52,178 bases of DNA from Streptomyces sp. IMTB 2501 (GCF_001953885.1 NZ_MQUS01000047.1:1-52178); one strand, 5' to 3'. Shown: positions 39,792 through 48,940, counted from the stretch's first letter. Numbers and translations are program-made. The notes: generated from the sequence alone by a model not told the origin.

Positions 39792-41024
39792 TCAGCGCCG
39801 ATCGGCTCCCGGCCGGTCGACTCCCGTGAGGGCCAGCAGCACCACGGCCAGTACCTGGATGGCGACGACCACCGTGATCAGCACGGGGACCGAGTAGCCG
39901 TACAGCCCGCCGGTCAGCGCGCCGCCGGCCAGGCTCGCCGCGCCGACCACGCCCGCGAACAGTCCGTACGCGGTCGCCCGCCGCCCGCTGGGCACCAGGT
40001 CGGCGACGGTGGCGCGCAGGGTGGACTCCTGGATGCCCATGGCCGCGCCCCACACCAGCGACCCGGCCACGGCGATCGCGACCGTGTTCGTGAACGCCAG
40101 GGCCACCACGCCCGCGGTCAGCACCGGCAGCGCGAGGAGCACGCGCGGGCCGTGCCGGTCGTAGAGCCAGCCCGTGGCCAGCGCCGCGACGGCGTCCACG
40201 GCCATCGCCGCCGCGTACAGCACCGGCACCCACGCGGCGGTCAGCAGGTGGCGCTGAACCAGGTGGTAGGAGAGCACGCCGAAGGTCGCGAACCCGGTCG
40301 TGGTGGCCGCGGTGAAGGCGGCGTACGTCCAGAACGCCCTCGGCAGCCGCCCGTCCCGGGTTTCCGGCGCCGTGGGTGCCGAGGCCCGCGCCTCGCGTTC
40401 GTAGGCCTCCGGGTCCGGCACTCGTGCCCGCAGCCACAAGAGCAGCAGCAGTACGACGACGCCGGGGGCGGCGAGGACGCCGAGGGCGGGACCGTAGTCG
40501 TTCCCGGTGAGCGCGAGCACGCCCGCCACCAGCAGCGGGCCGGCGATGGCGCCGATCTGGTCCAGCGCCTCATGGACGGCGAAGCCGCGGCCCCGCCCGG
40601 TCGCGGCGGTGGCGTGCGAGAGCAGGGTGTCCTTCGCGGGCGAGCGCACCGCCTTGCCGACGCGCTCGGCGATCACCAGCACGCACACGGCCCACAGCAC
40701 TCCGGCCACGCCCAGCAGCGGCACCGAGACGACCGTGAGGGCGTACCCGGCGATCGCCAGGCCCCAGAAGCGGCGGGTCCGGTCCGCCAGCGGGCCGGAG
40801 ACCAGCCGCAGCCCGAGCGCCGCCGCCTCACCGGCACCGGTGACCACCCCGACGACCAGCGAGGACGCGCCCAGTGAGGCCAGCAGGGGCCCGGTGATCG
40901 AGCGGGCGCCCTCGTACACGACGTCCGCGAGCAGACTGACCGTGCCGAACCACAGCACGAACCGCCACGGCCCCATCCGCCCGGTCCGGTCAGCTGCCCC
41001 CGACTCGGACACCGGCCGATTCAC
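39792..41024 (-). CDS. MFS transporter
   Basis: A 410-residue major facilitator superfamily protein with 12 predicted helices. Loop 2-3 carries RLVSGPLADRTRRFWG, which corresponds to motif A (G..aDr.grr). VIAERVGKAVRSPAKDTLLS and GFAVHEALDQIGAIAGPLLV in the N-half are typical of the drug/unknown MFS group. Substrate not predicted. The GTG at 41024 follows GGAGG by 10 bases; the GTG at 41030 (spacing 4) is equally possible. It is divergent from the Trypco2/NACHT operon. Confidence 0.85.
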   Translation of the reverse strand: MNRPVSESGAADRTGRMGPWRFVLWFGTVSLLADVVYEGARSITGPLLASLGASSLVVGVVTGAGEAAALGLRLVSGPLADRTRRFWGLAIAGYALTVVSVPLLGVAGVLWAVCVLVIAERVGKAVRSPAKDTLLSHATAATGRGRGFAVHEALDQIGAIAGPLLVAGVLALTGNDYGPALGVLAAPGVVVLLLLLWLRARVPDPEAYEREARASAPTAPETRDGRLPRAFWTYAAFTAATTTGFATFGVLSYHLVQRHLLTAAWVPVLYAAAMAVDAVAALATGWLYDRHGPRVLLALPVLTAGVVALAFTNTVAIAVAGSLVWGAAMGIQESTLRATVADLVPSGRRATAYGLFAGVVGAASLAGGALTGGLYGYSVPVLITVVVAIQVLAVVLLALTGVDRPGADRR

Positions 41025-41365
41025 GCCCACAACGCCTCCGCGACGACACCCCGACGAACACCGTCCCCGACCGGCCACCACACTCATGACGCCATGGGCG
41101 GCGGCGAAGAACCTCGCCCCATCCTCCACCGGCCGCGGCGTCCTGCACGAGAACGCCGAGCTTGTCCCCGCCACGCGGACAACCCGGCGCCGAGCAGCAA
41201 CCGCGCGTACGACGAAGCGGCCCCGGCCGTCGCGCATATGCGCATGAAGGCATTCACAGCAGTCACTTTCGTGCATTTTCGAAGTTTCTCGCCCTTACGG
41301 GAACCATGGGGCCTTCACACTGCGTTCACCTTTCGGGCACACTCAGTCAGGTGCGAGGGGGAGTC
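41025..41365. other. divergent control region of MFS gene and NACHT operon
   Basis: It contains a perfect 12-bp palindrome GCGCATATGCGC (41232-41243) and an AT-richer stretch (41260-41300) that may hold promoters. No gene is supported. Confidence 0.4.
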
Positions 41366-41881
41366 ATGGGATGGCGGCTCAACGCCACGGTCGGTGCGGC
41401 GATCATCACCGTCGCCGGTACGGTCGGCACCGCGTTCATCAACGGCTGGTTCGGCATGCACAAGACGGACGACAAACCGCAGTCGACACAGAGTTGCGCG
41501 TTCCCCGCCGTCCGGCTCGACGCTCCCAGCCAGGTGGGCGGCACGTTCGAGACCACGGCCAAGCTCATGTGCCCGCCGCCGACGGGCACGAAGTACTACC
41601 TCATCAGCCAGATGGACGGCGTCGGGAAAAAGGGGACAGAGCACCCTGTCTATTGCCCGCGTGATCCCATCGGCCCCGAAGCGGAGAAGAAGACATACAC
41701 CTCTGAGCGAGATGTGCACACCTCGCCGGTGGGGTCCACGCGATCCCTCTACTACCTGACCGTCAATGACGACCAGGAGCAGAAGCTGCTGGCCAATCTC
41801 CACGGCGACTGCGCGTGGAGCCTGCCGGCAGGTGCGGGCAAGGTCTCCAACACCGTCGAGGTCGAGCGCGGCTGGCAGTAA
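41366..41881 (+). CDS. membrane-anchored protein heading the Trypco2/NACHT operon
   Basis: A 171-residue protein with one N-terminal membrane helix (LNATVGAAIITVAGTVGTAF) and a ~130-residue domain that contains four cysteines (QSCAFPAV, KLMCPPP, VYCPRD, GDCAWS) and strand-rich segments (TKYYLISQMDGVG; RSLYYLTVNDDQEQ). The positive-inside rule suggests the domain is outside the cell, where two disulfides could form. No family is recognised. The ATG at 41366 follows AGGGGG by 4 bases. The gene lies 59 bases before the Trypco2 gene in the same direction and is probably a component or sensor of the system (inference). Confidence 0.65.
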   Translation: MGWRLNATVGAAIITVAGTVGTAFINGWFGMHKTDDKPQSTQSCAFPAVRLDAPSQVGGTFETTAKLMCPPPTGTKYYLISQMDGVGKKGTEHPVYCPRDPIGPEAEKKTYTSERDVHTSPVGSTRSLYYLTVNDDQEQKLLANLHGDCAWSLPAGAGKVSNTVEVERGWQ

Positions 41882-41940
41882 TCAGAGCACACATCACCAG
41901 GGGCGCTCCGGGTGGAACGCCCGTGGGGGGAGCAGGCAGC

Positions 41941-42375
41941 ATGGGAATTTCCCTTTCCGAAGCGCTGGCGGAGCTGCGGCGCGAACTGTACGCGGCCCAG
42001 GCGGAAGGAGCTCATCAGCAACTCCGGTTCGAGGTGGAGAAGGCCGAGCTGTCACTGGAACTGGAGTTCCGCCAGGAGGGCAACGGCAAAGCGAAGGTGG
42101 AAGTGAAGGCCTTGGGCGCCAGGGCCGGCGCGGAAGCCGGCGGTGTGCTGGGCCGTTCCCGACGGCAGGTACTGACACTGACGTTGCAGGTACGCGACGA
42201 GGCCCTGGGCGGCTCCACGTTCCCGATCCGTCGTGACGTCGGAGGACTGGACATGTGCGACGACGGGTCACCGCAGCGGTCGCCTGACGTCCAGCCGTCA
42301 CCTGACGCCCAGCGGTCGCCCGACACCGCGGAAGCCGCCGCACAGGCCGGGCGTCCGCGGGCATGGGAGAAGTGA
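41941..42375 (+). CDS. Trypco2 (trypsin-co-occurring domain 2) protein
   Basis: A 144-residue protein. The first ~105 residues match the Trypco2 domain: GISLSEALAELRRELYAAQA, LRFEVEKAELSLELEFRQEG and RRQVLTLTLQVRDEALGG. These small domains are known to be encoded next to, or fused with, trypsin-like proteases of NTPase-based conflict systems, and are proposed to help regulate or target the protease. The last ~40 residues are a low-complexity Pro/Ser/Asp tail with RSPD/PSPD repeats. The ATG at 41941 follows a G-rich ribosome site. The stop lies 1 base before the next ATG, indicating coupled translation with the trypsin-NACHT gene. Confidence 0.8.
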   Translation: MGISLSEALAELRRELYAAQAEGAHQQLRFEVEKAELSLELEFRQEGNGKAKVEVKALGARAGAEAGGVLGRSRRQVLTLTLQVRDEALGGSTFPIRRDVGGLDMCDDGSPQRSPDVQPSPDAQRSPDTAEAAAQAGRPRAWEK

Positions 42376-42376
42376 C

Positions 42377-45300
42377 ATGGACCCGCAGCGACTGACCCTG
42401 GTCCGGACCGGTGGCCCACCTGGTTCCGGCTCCGGGTACCTGGTGGGCCCGCAACTCGTCCTGACGGCGCTGCACGTCGTACGGCGGGAGGGCCGCTGGG
42501 TCCGGAGGGTGACGGCAAGGGTGGGCCATCCGCGTTACGGCGCCGGGCCGGTCGAAGTGGAGGCACAGGTGTGCTGGCCGGATCCCCAGCACGGTGTTCC
42601 CCCTGACGACGCTCTCGACGTGGCACTGCTGTGGCTCGCGGAACCGGTGTCGACCGATGGAGGGCCGGTACGGTGGGGACGGCCCGGTGGGGTGGCCCCT
42701 GTCCCGTTCGAGGGAGCGGGTTTCCCCGCTTTCGCCGCCGTGGGCGGCGGCGCCGAGGTGCAGTTCGAGTTCGTGCGCGGACACCTGCCGGCGATCTCCA
42801 CGACTTCGGTGGGCTGGGTGCTGGACTGCCGCGTCCGGCCGGCGCTTCGGGCCGATGCGGAGCGCCCTTGGGCGGGCGCGTCCGGCTCGGCGGTCTTCTG
42901 CCACGGCCGGCTTGTCGGTGTCGTGTCCGAGGACAACCGGACGATGGCCTGGCGCCGTCTGCAAGCCGTCCCCGTCCACGAGGCATTCCGCCTTCCGGGC
43001 TTCGCCGACGTGGTGAGCCGGCACGGTCACCGCGGCACCACCGCCGTCGTGGACGAGCTGACCGCCCAAGGTGTGACAGGCGCGGCGGAAGACACGATGC
43101 GCGAATACCTCCTGGCCGCCCGCAAGGCCGGCGAGCAGCATCCGTATCAGAGCGTCTTCGGCCCGAGCGCGCCGCCGTCCTTGGTGAAGGTGTTCGTACG
43201 CCAGCGCAGCAGCCGCGTGTCCCGGGACCAGGCTGTGTCCCGAAGCGATGACGCCGCCGTTGCGCGGCACACCCCTGACGGAGGTGTACCGGCGGAAGGC
43301 GTCGAGACCATCTTCCGCAAGGCCGATCGCATGTGCGTCCTCATCGCCGGCCCGGGGGGCGGCAAGTCCACGACTCTGCGCATACGGCTGCGTGATGCTG
43401 CCGCCGTCCTGCTCGACGACGCGCAGACATCAGGGGACGAGGAGCAGGCAGTCCCCGTGTGGGTGAGCGCACGGACCCTCACCGGGGATGAGACCCAGGT
43501 GGCGGAAGCACTGGCCGCCGCCACCAGAAAGCTCACCGGGTGCGGACGGTATCCGGGACTGTCGGAAGGCCGCCTGCGGGAACCGCCGTGGCCTGGAGCG
43601 TACTGGCAACTGCTCGTCGACGATCTCGACGAGCTCGCCACGGCCGCTGAGCGCCGCACGGTGCTGGAGAAGCTGGCCGGCGCTGTCGCGAGCGACCCCC
43701 CGATCTACCGGTGTGTCATCGCGACGCGTCCGCTGGCCGAGCATGAACTCAACGTTCTCGACCGCCAGGTACCCCACTACGAACTGCAACCCTTCACCAC
43801 CGACGACCTGGACAACTATGCCGGGCGGTACTTCGCTGCCCGGTGGTCGCCCCAGGAGGCCGCCCGTCGCGCTCACCGGTTCACGCGGGAGCTGCGCGAC
43901 ATCTCCTTGGAGGAGCTCGCCCGCACCCCGCTCATGGCGTTCATGCTCTGCCAGCTGTACGTCATCGATCCCGAGCGCACCTTGCCCAACGGCCGTACCG
44001 CGGTCTACGAGGAGTTCACCGACCTGCTCTATGTGAACAACGAGAGCAAACGGATCGCGGACAGCCATGAAGCATCCATTGCGCGTCTGGTCGGGAGTGT
44101 GCAGAGTGCGCGAGCGCGCCAGGAAGCGGATGCCGCCGCGCGGCAGGTGCACCTGCAGCTGCCCGAGCTGATCCAGTACGTGGCCCACCGGTGGTTCACA
44201 GGTCACGAGTCCTCCGTACCCGAGGCGCTGGCCTCGCACGAAGCCGTGCGCCGTCCCGGCAAGGTTCGCCCGGAGCGCTGGGAGGCGTTCTTGGAGGACC
44301 TGTTTCTGCACACCGGCCTGCTTGTGCACCGCGCCGATGGTCTCGGCTTCCCGCATCGGACGTTCCTCGAATACCACGCCGCGCGCTACGCGACACGTCA
44401 CGAGACGGCGCGTGCCCAGCTGCTCCGCGAGTTGTTCCCCGATCAAGAACGTTCATCCGACAGTCCCCCGAAGCCGCCCGATCTACCCGTTTCCTACCTT
44501 GGGTTCCTTCTCGACGGACTCCTCGGCGCCGACGACTCCGTCGCGACCGAGACCGCGCGGTGCGTGGGTGCCCTCGCGGAGCGAGGAGAGATGAGGACCT
44601 TGAGCGTGCTCATGACGCTGGTGGCGGGCCTGAAGACCAAGCTTCCCGAGGAGCCCCTCGTCCGCCGCCTGCGCCACCTGATCGAGCGCCCGAGCATCTT
44701 CGATCCGCTCGACGCACGTGTCTACGCGGCCTGGTGGTTGACCCGGCTGGACGGACATCTGAAGACCGGTGCGGATCTGCTGACCCGATTCGCCGAGGAC
44801 GACGGCAACAGGGTGTGGGACCGGGTGAGAGCAGTCGGCTTCCTGGGGCAGCTGGAGGGCCATCAGGAAGGTGCCGCCGCCTGGCTGTCCCACTGGGCCC
44901 GGTGGACGTTTCTCGAAGTCGACGAACGCATCCATTCCGCGGAGGCATTGGCTCGGATCGAGGGACACCGCGAGGCCGGGGCGGCGTTGCTCGTCCGCTT
45001 CGCCGAGGACACCGGTCTTCCCACGCGCGATCGTCTGACGGCGGCGCGAGCGCTTACCGGGCTTCCCGCACACAGGGCGACCGGAGCGGCGTGGCTCACC
45101 CGCTTCGCCGAGGACGCCTCGACAGAGGCTCACGGACGCACCTGGGCTGCCTGGCAGCTGGCCTGCATGGAGGAGTACGAGGAGGCGGGGGCGGCTTTGC
45201 TGACCCTCTTCGTGGAAGACACCGCCTTCGTCGGCAGCGAACGCGTATGGGCGGCCTGGGGCTTGGCCCAGCTGGACGGGCACCGCGAAGCCGGGTTCGC

Positions 45301-45385
45301 ATGGCTGGGGTGCTTCCTCGAAGACAGCGCGCTGGCCACGGAAGCCGCACAACGGTTCCTCGAACTGACCAAGGACATCACGTAA
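42377..45385 (+). CDS. trypsin-NACHT-helical-repeat NLR-like protein (candidate anti-phage/conflict system)
   Basis: A 1002-residue cytoplasmic protein with three parts. Residues 1-~250 form a trypsin-like protease: His33 in LVLTALHVV, Asp81 in DALDVALLWL and Ser169 in WAGASGSAVF. Residues ~300-~640 form a NACHT-type STAND ATPase: Walker A GPGGGKST with Lys330, Walker B LLVDDLDEL at about 412-420, ATRPLAEHEL (sensor) and LEELARTPLMAFMLCQLYVI (winged-helix part). Residues ~780-1000 hold about six 35-residue helical repeats (GHREAGAALLVRFAEDTGLP; RVWAAWGLAQLD), a likely ligand sensor. Prokaryotic NACHT proteins of this design are predicted or shown to sense invasion, oligomerise and trigger an effector, here proteolysis. 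It is coupled to Trypco2. Confidence 0.88.
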   Translation: MDPQRLTLVRTGGPPGSGSGYLVGPQLVLTALHVVRREGRWVRRVTARVGHPRYGAGPVEVEAQVCWPDPQHGVPPDDALDVALLWLAEPVSTDGGPVRWGRPGGVAPVPFEGAGFPAFAAVGGGAEVQFEFVRGHLPAISTTSVGWVLDCRVRPALRADAERPWAGASGSAVFCHGRLVGVVSEDNRTMAWRRLQAVPVHEAFRLPGFADVVSRHGHRGTTAVVDELTAQGVTGAAEDTMREYLLAARKAGEQHPYQSVFGPSAPPSLVKVFVRQRSSRVSRDQAVSRSDDAAVARHTPDGGVPAEGVETIFRKADRMCVLIAGPGGGKSTTLRIRLRDAAAVLLDDAQTSGDEEQAVPVWVSARTLTGDETQVAEALAAATRKLTGCGRYPGLSEGRLREPPWPGAYWQLLVDDLDELATAAERRTVLEKLAGAVASDPPIYRCVIATRPLAEHELNVLDRQVPHYELQPFTTDDLDNYAGRYFAARWSPQEAARRAHRFTRELRDISLEELARTPLMAFMLCQLYVIDPERTLPNGRTAVYEEFTDLLYVNNESKRIADSHEASIARLVGSVQSARARQEADAAARQVHLQLPELIQYVAHRWFTGHESSVPEALASHEAVRRPGKVRPERWEAFLEDLFLHTGLLVHRADGLGFPHRTFLEYHAARYATRHETARAQLLRELFPDQERSSDSPPKPPDLPVSYLGFLLDGLLGADDSVATETARCVGALAERGEMRTLSVLMTLVAGLKTKLPEEPLVRRLRHLIERPSIFDPLDARVYAAWWLTRLDGHLKTGADLLTRFAEDDGNRVWDRVRAVGFLGQLEGHQEGAAAWLSHWARWTFLEVDERIHSAEALARIEGHREAGAALLVRFAEDTGLPTRDRLTAARALTGLPAHRATGAAWLTRFAEDASTEAHGRTWAAWQLACMEEYEEAGAALLTLFVEDTAFVGSERVWAAWGLAQLDGHREAGFAWLGCFLEDSALATEAAQRFLELTKDIT

Positions 45386-45561
45386 CGCTCCGCCACGTTA
45401 CGGGGACGTGGTCGCGCCGGACGGCGTCGGCCTGGAGGTCCCGGCCGGCGTCCGGCCGGGACACGGTCGGCGGAAATGATGTAGCCAACTCGCCGACGGC
45501 ATCACGGTGTTCGACCACGGCCGGGTGAACTGTAGCGCCGGGTCGGCGGGCCCGGCGGGCG

Positions 45562-46347
45562 TTACTGCAGGACTCCGACCGCGCGCGCGACGATCAGCGC
45601 CAGGGTCAGCAGCGAGATCGTGGACTGCGTGGACATCAGCAGCTTCGCCCAGCGGGACAGAGGCATGGTGTCGGTGGGGCTGAAGGCCGTGGCGTTGGTG
45701 AGGGCGACGTAGAGGTAGTCCATGTACTGCGGCTCCCAGTCCTCGGGCGCGATGCCCTCCTGCTGCATCTGGGGGAAGAGGAAGTCCGGGTGCTGGTGCG
45801 TGCCCAGGGACCGGGCCACCGGGCCGCCCCGGTCCCACTCCCAGTACCAGAGGCTGAAGGCGATGACATTGGTCAGCCAGATGCCGCCGCCGGCCGTCAG
45901 CAGGGCCACGGCGTTGGAGCCCTCGGTGCCGTGCAACAGGTCTCGTACGAGGATGACGGCCGACCAGCCGTTGGCGAGGCTGACCGCGGCGGCCAGCAGC
46001 AGGCCCAGTGCGCGCAGCGGACGGGAGCTGTAGTCGATCCGCCGGTGCGGATGGGCCACCCACAGCGCCGCCATCATGACCAGTTCCAGGACGGGCAGCA
46101 GCCAGTGCGGGTGGATGCTGAGCCGTTCCGGCAGCGCCCACTGCACCGAGACGGCGACCAGCAGCGCCGCCATCACGGCCCAGCGCTGCTCGCCTCGGGT
46201 GCGCCGCTGCCACGCGGGACGCTCGGATTCGGTCGCCTGATCGGCCGGAGCGAGCAGGCCCTCGATCCGTTCCAGGCGGACATGCAGGAGCTCGGTCCAG
46301 TGCTCGGGGCCGGGGCGCGGGGTGTCATGCGTGGTCATGGGCCCCAT
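45562..46347 (-). CDS. DUF1345-like membrane protein
   Basis: A ~260-residue membrane protein with about six helices. After a polar N-terminus (WTELLHVRLERIEGLLAP) come helices such as WAVMAALLVAVSVQWALP, HWLLPVLELVMMAALWVA and ALGLLLAAAVSLANGW. The region MDYLYVALTNATAFSPTDTM plus PLSRWAKLLMSTQSTISLLT, holding a K-channel-like TxxTAFS.TD pattern, is typical of this family, in which the final pair of helices resembles a two-helix ion-channel pore. Function unproven. Starts at 46347 or 46338 are both possible, and neither has a good ribosome site. Confidence 0.7.
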   Translation of the reverse strand: MGPMTTHDTPRPGPEHWTELLHVRLERIEGLLAPADQATESERPAWQRRTRGEQRWAVMAALLVAVSVQWALPERLSIHPHWLLPVLELVMMAALWVAHPHRRIDYSSRPLRALGLLLAAAVSLANGWSAVILVRDLLHGTEGSNAVALLTAGGGIWLTNVIAFSLWYWEWDRGGPVARSLGTHQHPDFLFPQMQQEGIAPEDWEPQYMDYLYVALTNATAFSPTDTMPLSRWAKLLMSTQSTISLLTLALIVARAVGVLQ

Positions 46348-46408
46348 TCTCGACAGATGCTTGCCACATTACGCAAGCAGGCAACTAACGCCGGACGGCG
46401 AGTGAGGC

Positions 46409-46440
46409 CGGCCGGGCCCCAAAGGTGTGGGGCCCGGCCG
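46409..46440 (-). terminator. terminator of the pectinase gene
   Basis: CGGCCGGGCCCCA and TGGGGCCCGGCCG are perfect 13-bp arms around a 6-base loop, directly after the stop at 46442 of the minus-strand gene. Confidence 0.85.
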
Positions 46441-46441
46441 T

Positions 46442-48940
46442 CTACAGCGGCGGGTAGGCCGGGAAGGCGCAGGAGGGGAGTGAGCCGCTGCCCTGGACCT
46501 TGGTCACGGTGACGCCGGTCCCGGACGGGGTGACGGTGCTGTCGTACACGCCGATCTTCGCGTACTGGCCGGTGCTGGTGTCGCGGTCGAGGCTGACGTT
46601 CTGCAGGGTCAGTCCCAGCGGGTAGGCCGGGCTGTAGCCGTTGAAGACCGACTGTGCGTTGGAGGGAGAGTTCACCGCGCGCAGGCCTGCCACCGTGATG
46701 CCGGTGAAGTACGGGATGCGGGAGCCACTGCCGTTCGCGTAGTGGGTGTCGAAGACCAGTGGGTAACGGACGCCGGTGATGCAGGTGTTGACGTAACTGA
46801 CGTCGGAGACCTCACCGCCGCTCTTGGCGGAGCTCTTGATGCGGATGCCGTTGCTGCTGCCGCTGACGATGCCGGAGCTGTCGGTGCCGGCCACGGTGTT
46901 GTTCTCCACCAGCACGTTGGTCACTCCGCCGGCGGTCTCGCTGCCGATGGATATGCCGTGGGTGCCGTAGAAGTGGTTGCCCGCGATGGTGACGTTGCGG
47001 ACCGCGCTGCCGCCCTTGACGGCGATGCCGTCGTCGCCGTCCTGGATCCAGGAGTCCTCGATGGTGACGTCGGTCGCGCCGCCGGGGTCGATGCCGTCGG
47101 TGTTGCGGGCGTCGGCCGGCGTCTTGATCCGCACGCCCCAGGCGGTGAAGCCGTTGCCGTTCTGGTAAGTGACATGGAAGTTCGGCGAGTTGAGCAGGTC
47201 GATGTCGTAGAGGGTGAAGTCGTCCGCGTTCTTGACGGTGATCAGCCGCGGGTTCTGCTGGTTCTCGTTCGCCGTCTGGGCCTGCCTGGCCAGCGCCCAC
47301 CAGGTGGTGGAGGTGCCCAGGATGTCCTGGTCGCCGCGGCCGTCGATCCGTCCCTGGCTGCCGCTGCCGGAGCGCACGCCCTCGATCCCCGCGTGGGCGC
47401 CGGAGACGGAGATCAGCGGTGCGCAGCCGCCCTCGGCCGGGGAGAGGGTGCCGCAGGTGGGTTTGCCCTTCACCTGATAGGAGGCGGGGTTGCGGGAGCC
47501 GTAGAGGGTGACGCCGCTGTCGATGACGAGTATCTCGCCCTGGTGGACGGTCAACGGCCCGGTGAGGAAGGCGTTGTGGGAGCCCGATGCCTTCAGCTCC
47601 ACGGCCACCGGGCCCGAGCCGTTCCGGGTGCAGGCGTCCAGGGCGGCCTGGAGGACCGCGGTGTCCGGCGGGTTCTTCTCCGCAGCGGCACCGAAGGCGC
47701 GGCCGGAGGCGGTGAGTTGGGCGGTGACCGTCTTGCAGGTGGTGGACGGAAGACGCGGCTCGGTCACATGGCGGCTGTCACCGGTGGCCGGTCCCGAGGT
47801 GACGGCATGCGCCGAGCCCGCCGAGCCCGAGGCGTTCGCGGAAGCGCCGGTGCCCGCGCTGCCCCGCGTCGGGTCCCAGCCGTCGGTGCCCGCGAGGTAC
47901 TTCCGCACGGTGCGGTCGGCGGCCTGCGCGGCGGTGAGCCGGGGTGTGCCGGCGTTGGTTGCCGCACCCGGACCGGTGTCGGCGTAGGAGGCGAACCGGG
48001 CGGACTTCCAGGAGAAGCCGCTCATGTCCGTCCAGGGGGTCGCCTTCTTGATCGCGGCGGGCAGCACGGTGTTGCGGAACAGGACCTGGGCCACCGAGGT
48101 GGCCGAGGGGTGCCACGGACGGCCCAGATAGTAGGTGTCGGCCTTGGCCGTACTGCTCACCGTGCTGTTGGCGATGAGGAAACCGTACTTCTGCGAGGAG
48201 TCGGTGTCGGCCGCGGTGAGGAAACCGTTCAGGCCCCCCGCGGCGGCGCCGTTGTCCCGGGCGACGAGGGTGTCATGGTCGAAGACGGCGTCGGCGTCGC
48301 CGAAGAGGAAGTCGGTGTCGCCGGCGATCGTGTCGCCGCGGAAGTACTGCCGGGTCAGCGTGGTGGCGGTCGGGGCCCAGGCCAGCAGGGTGTCCTGGTG
48401 GCCGAGGAAGCGGTCGTGCTCGTAGACCTGCCGGTCGCCCTCCGCGTTCAGGGCGACGGCCTGGCCGCTGATCCCGGGATGCGCCGCCTTGCCGAAGAAG
48501 TTGGCGATGGTCAGGTTCTTGACCGTGAGGTCCTTGGCGGCAAAGGTCGCCGTGGCACTCCCGGCGGTGCCCAGTTGGCCTCCGCCTGGCTTCTTCGTTC
48601 CTGCCGCGTTGTCGTAGGTGATGACGACGTCCGCCGGGTTGCCGGTGGCGCCCGCGATGGTCAGCCCGCTCTTGGCGGCGGGCACGGTGACGACCTCGTG
48701 GTAGACGCCCTTGGCGACGGAGATCGTCTCTCCGGGCGAGGCGGCGTCGATCGCCGCCTGGACCGTCCGGTAGGGGGCGCTGCCGTCCGCGGCGACGGTC
48801 AGCGTGCGGGCGGAGTGCGTGGAACTGGCCTGGGCGAACAGGGGGATGCAGGCAAGGCCACCGACTGCGGCCAGGGCGCCGCCGGCCGCCACCGCCGTAC
48901 GGCGGGTGACGCGAGAACGCCGATGGGACTGAGGGGACAC
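46442..48940 (-). CDS. fused pectinesterase (CE8) - polygalacturonase (GH28), secreted
   Basis: An 832-residue bifunctional pectinase. A twin-arginine-type signal (RSRVTRRTAVAAGGALAAVG) is followed by the CE8 beta helix (residues ~45-360) with GQAVALNAEGDR, LGHQDTLLAW, GDTDFLFGDADAVFDHDTLV (catalytic Asp pair) and YYLGRPWHP. A ~60-residue Gly/Ser/Ala linker leads to a GH28 helix with NTDGIDPGGATDVTIEDSWI, QDGDDGIAVKGG (catalytic Asp pair), YGTHGISIGSE and GIRIKSS. The enzyme would de-esterify homogalacturonan and then cut it. The GTG at 48940 follows GGAAGG (48951-48956) by 10 bases. Confidence 0.9.
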   Translation of the reverse strand: MSPQSHRRSRVTRRTAVAAGGALAAVGGLACIPLFAQASSTHSARTLTVAADGSAPYRTVQAAIDAASPGETISVAKGVYHEVVTVPAAKSGLTIAGATGNPADVVITYDNAAGTKKPGGGQLGTAGSATATFAAKDLTVKNLTIANFFGKAAHPGISGQAVALNAEGDRQVYEHDRFLGHQDTLLAWAPTATTLTRQYFRGDTIAGDTDFLFGDADAVFDHDTLVARDNGAAAGGLNGFLTAADTDSSQKYGFLIANSTVSSTAKADTYYLGRPWHPSATSVAQVLFRNTVLPAAIKKATPWTDMSGFSWKSARFASYADTGPGAATNAGTPRLTAAQAADRTVRKYLAGTDGWDPTRGSAGTGASANASGSAGSAHAVTSGPATGDSRHVTEPRLPSTTCKTVTAQLTASGRAFGAAAEKNPPDTAVLQAALDACTRNGSGPVAVELKASGSHNAFLTGPLTVHQGEILVIDSGVTLYGSRNPASYQVKGKPTCGTLSPAEGGCAPLISVSGAHAGIEGVRSGSGSQGRIDGRGDQDILGTSTTWWALARQAQTANENQQNPRLITVKNADDFTLYDIDLLNSPNFHVTYQNGNGFTAWGVRIKTPADARNTDGIDPGGATDVTIEDSWIQDGDDGIAVKGGSAVRNVTIAGNHFYGTHGISIGSETAGGVTNVLVENNTVAGTDSSGIVSGSSNGIRIKSSAKSGGEVSDVSYVNTCITGVRYPLVFDTHYANGSGSRIPYFTGITVAGLRAVNSPSNAQSVFNGYSPAYPLGLTLQNVSLDRDTSTGQYAKIGVYDSTVTPSGTGVTVTKVQGSGSLPSCAFPAYPPL

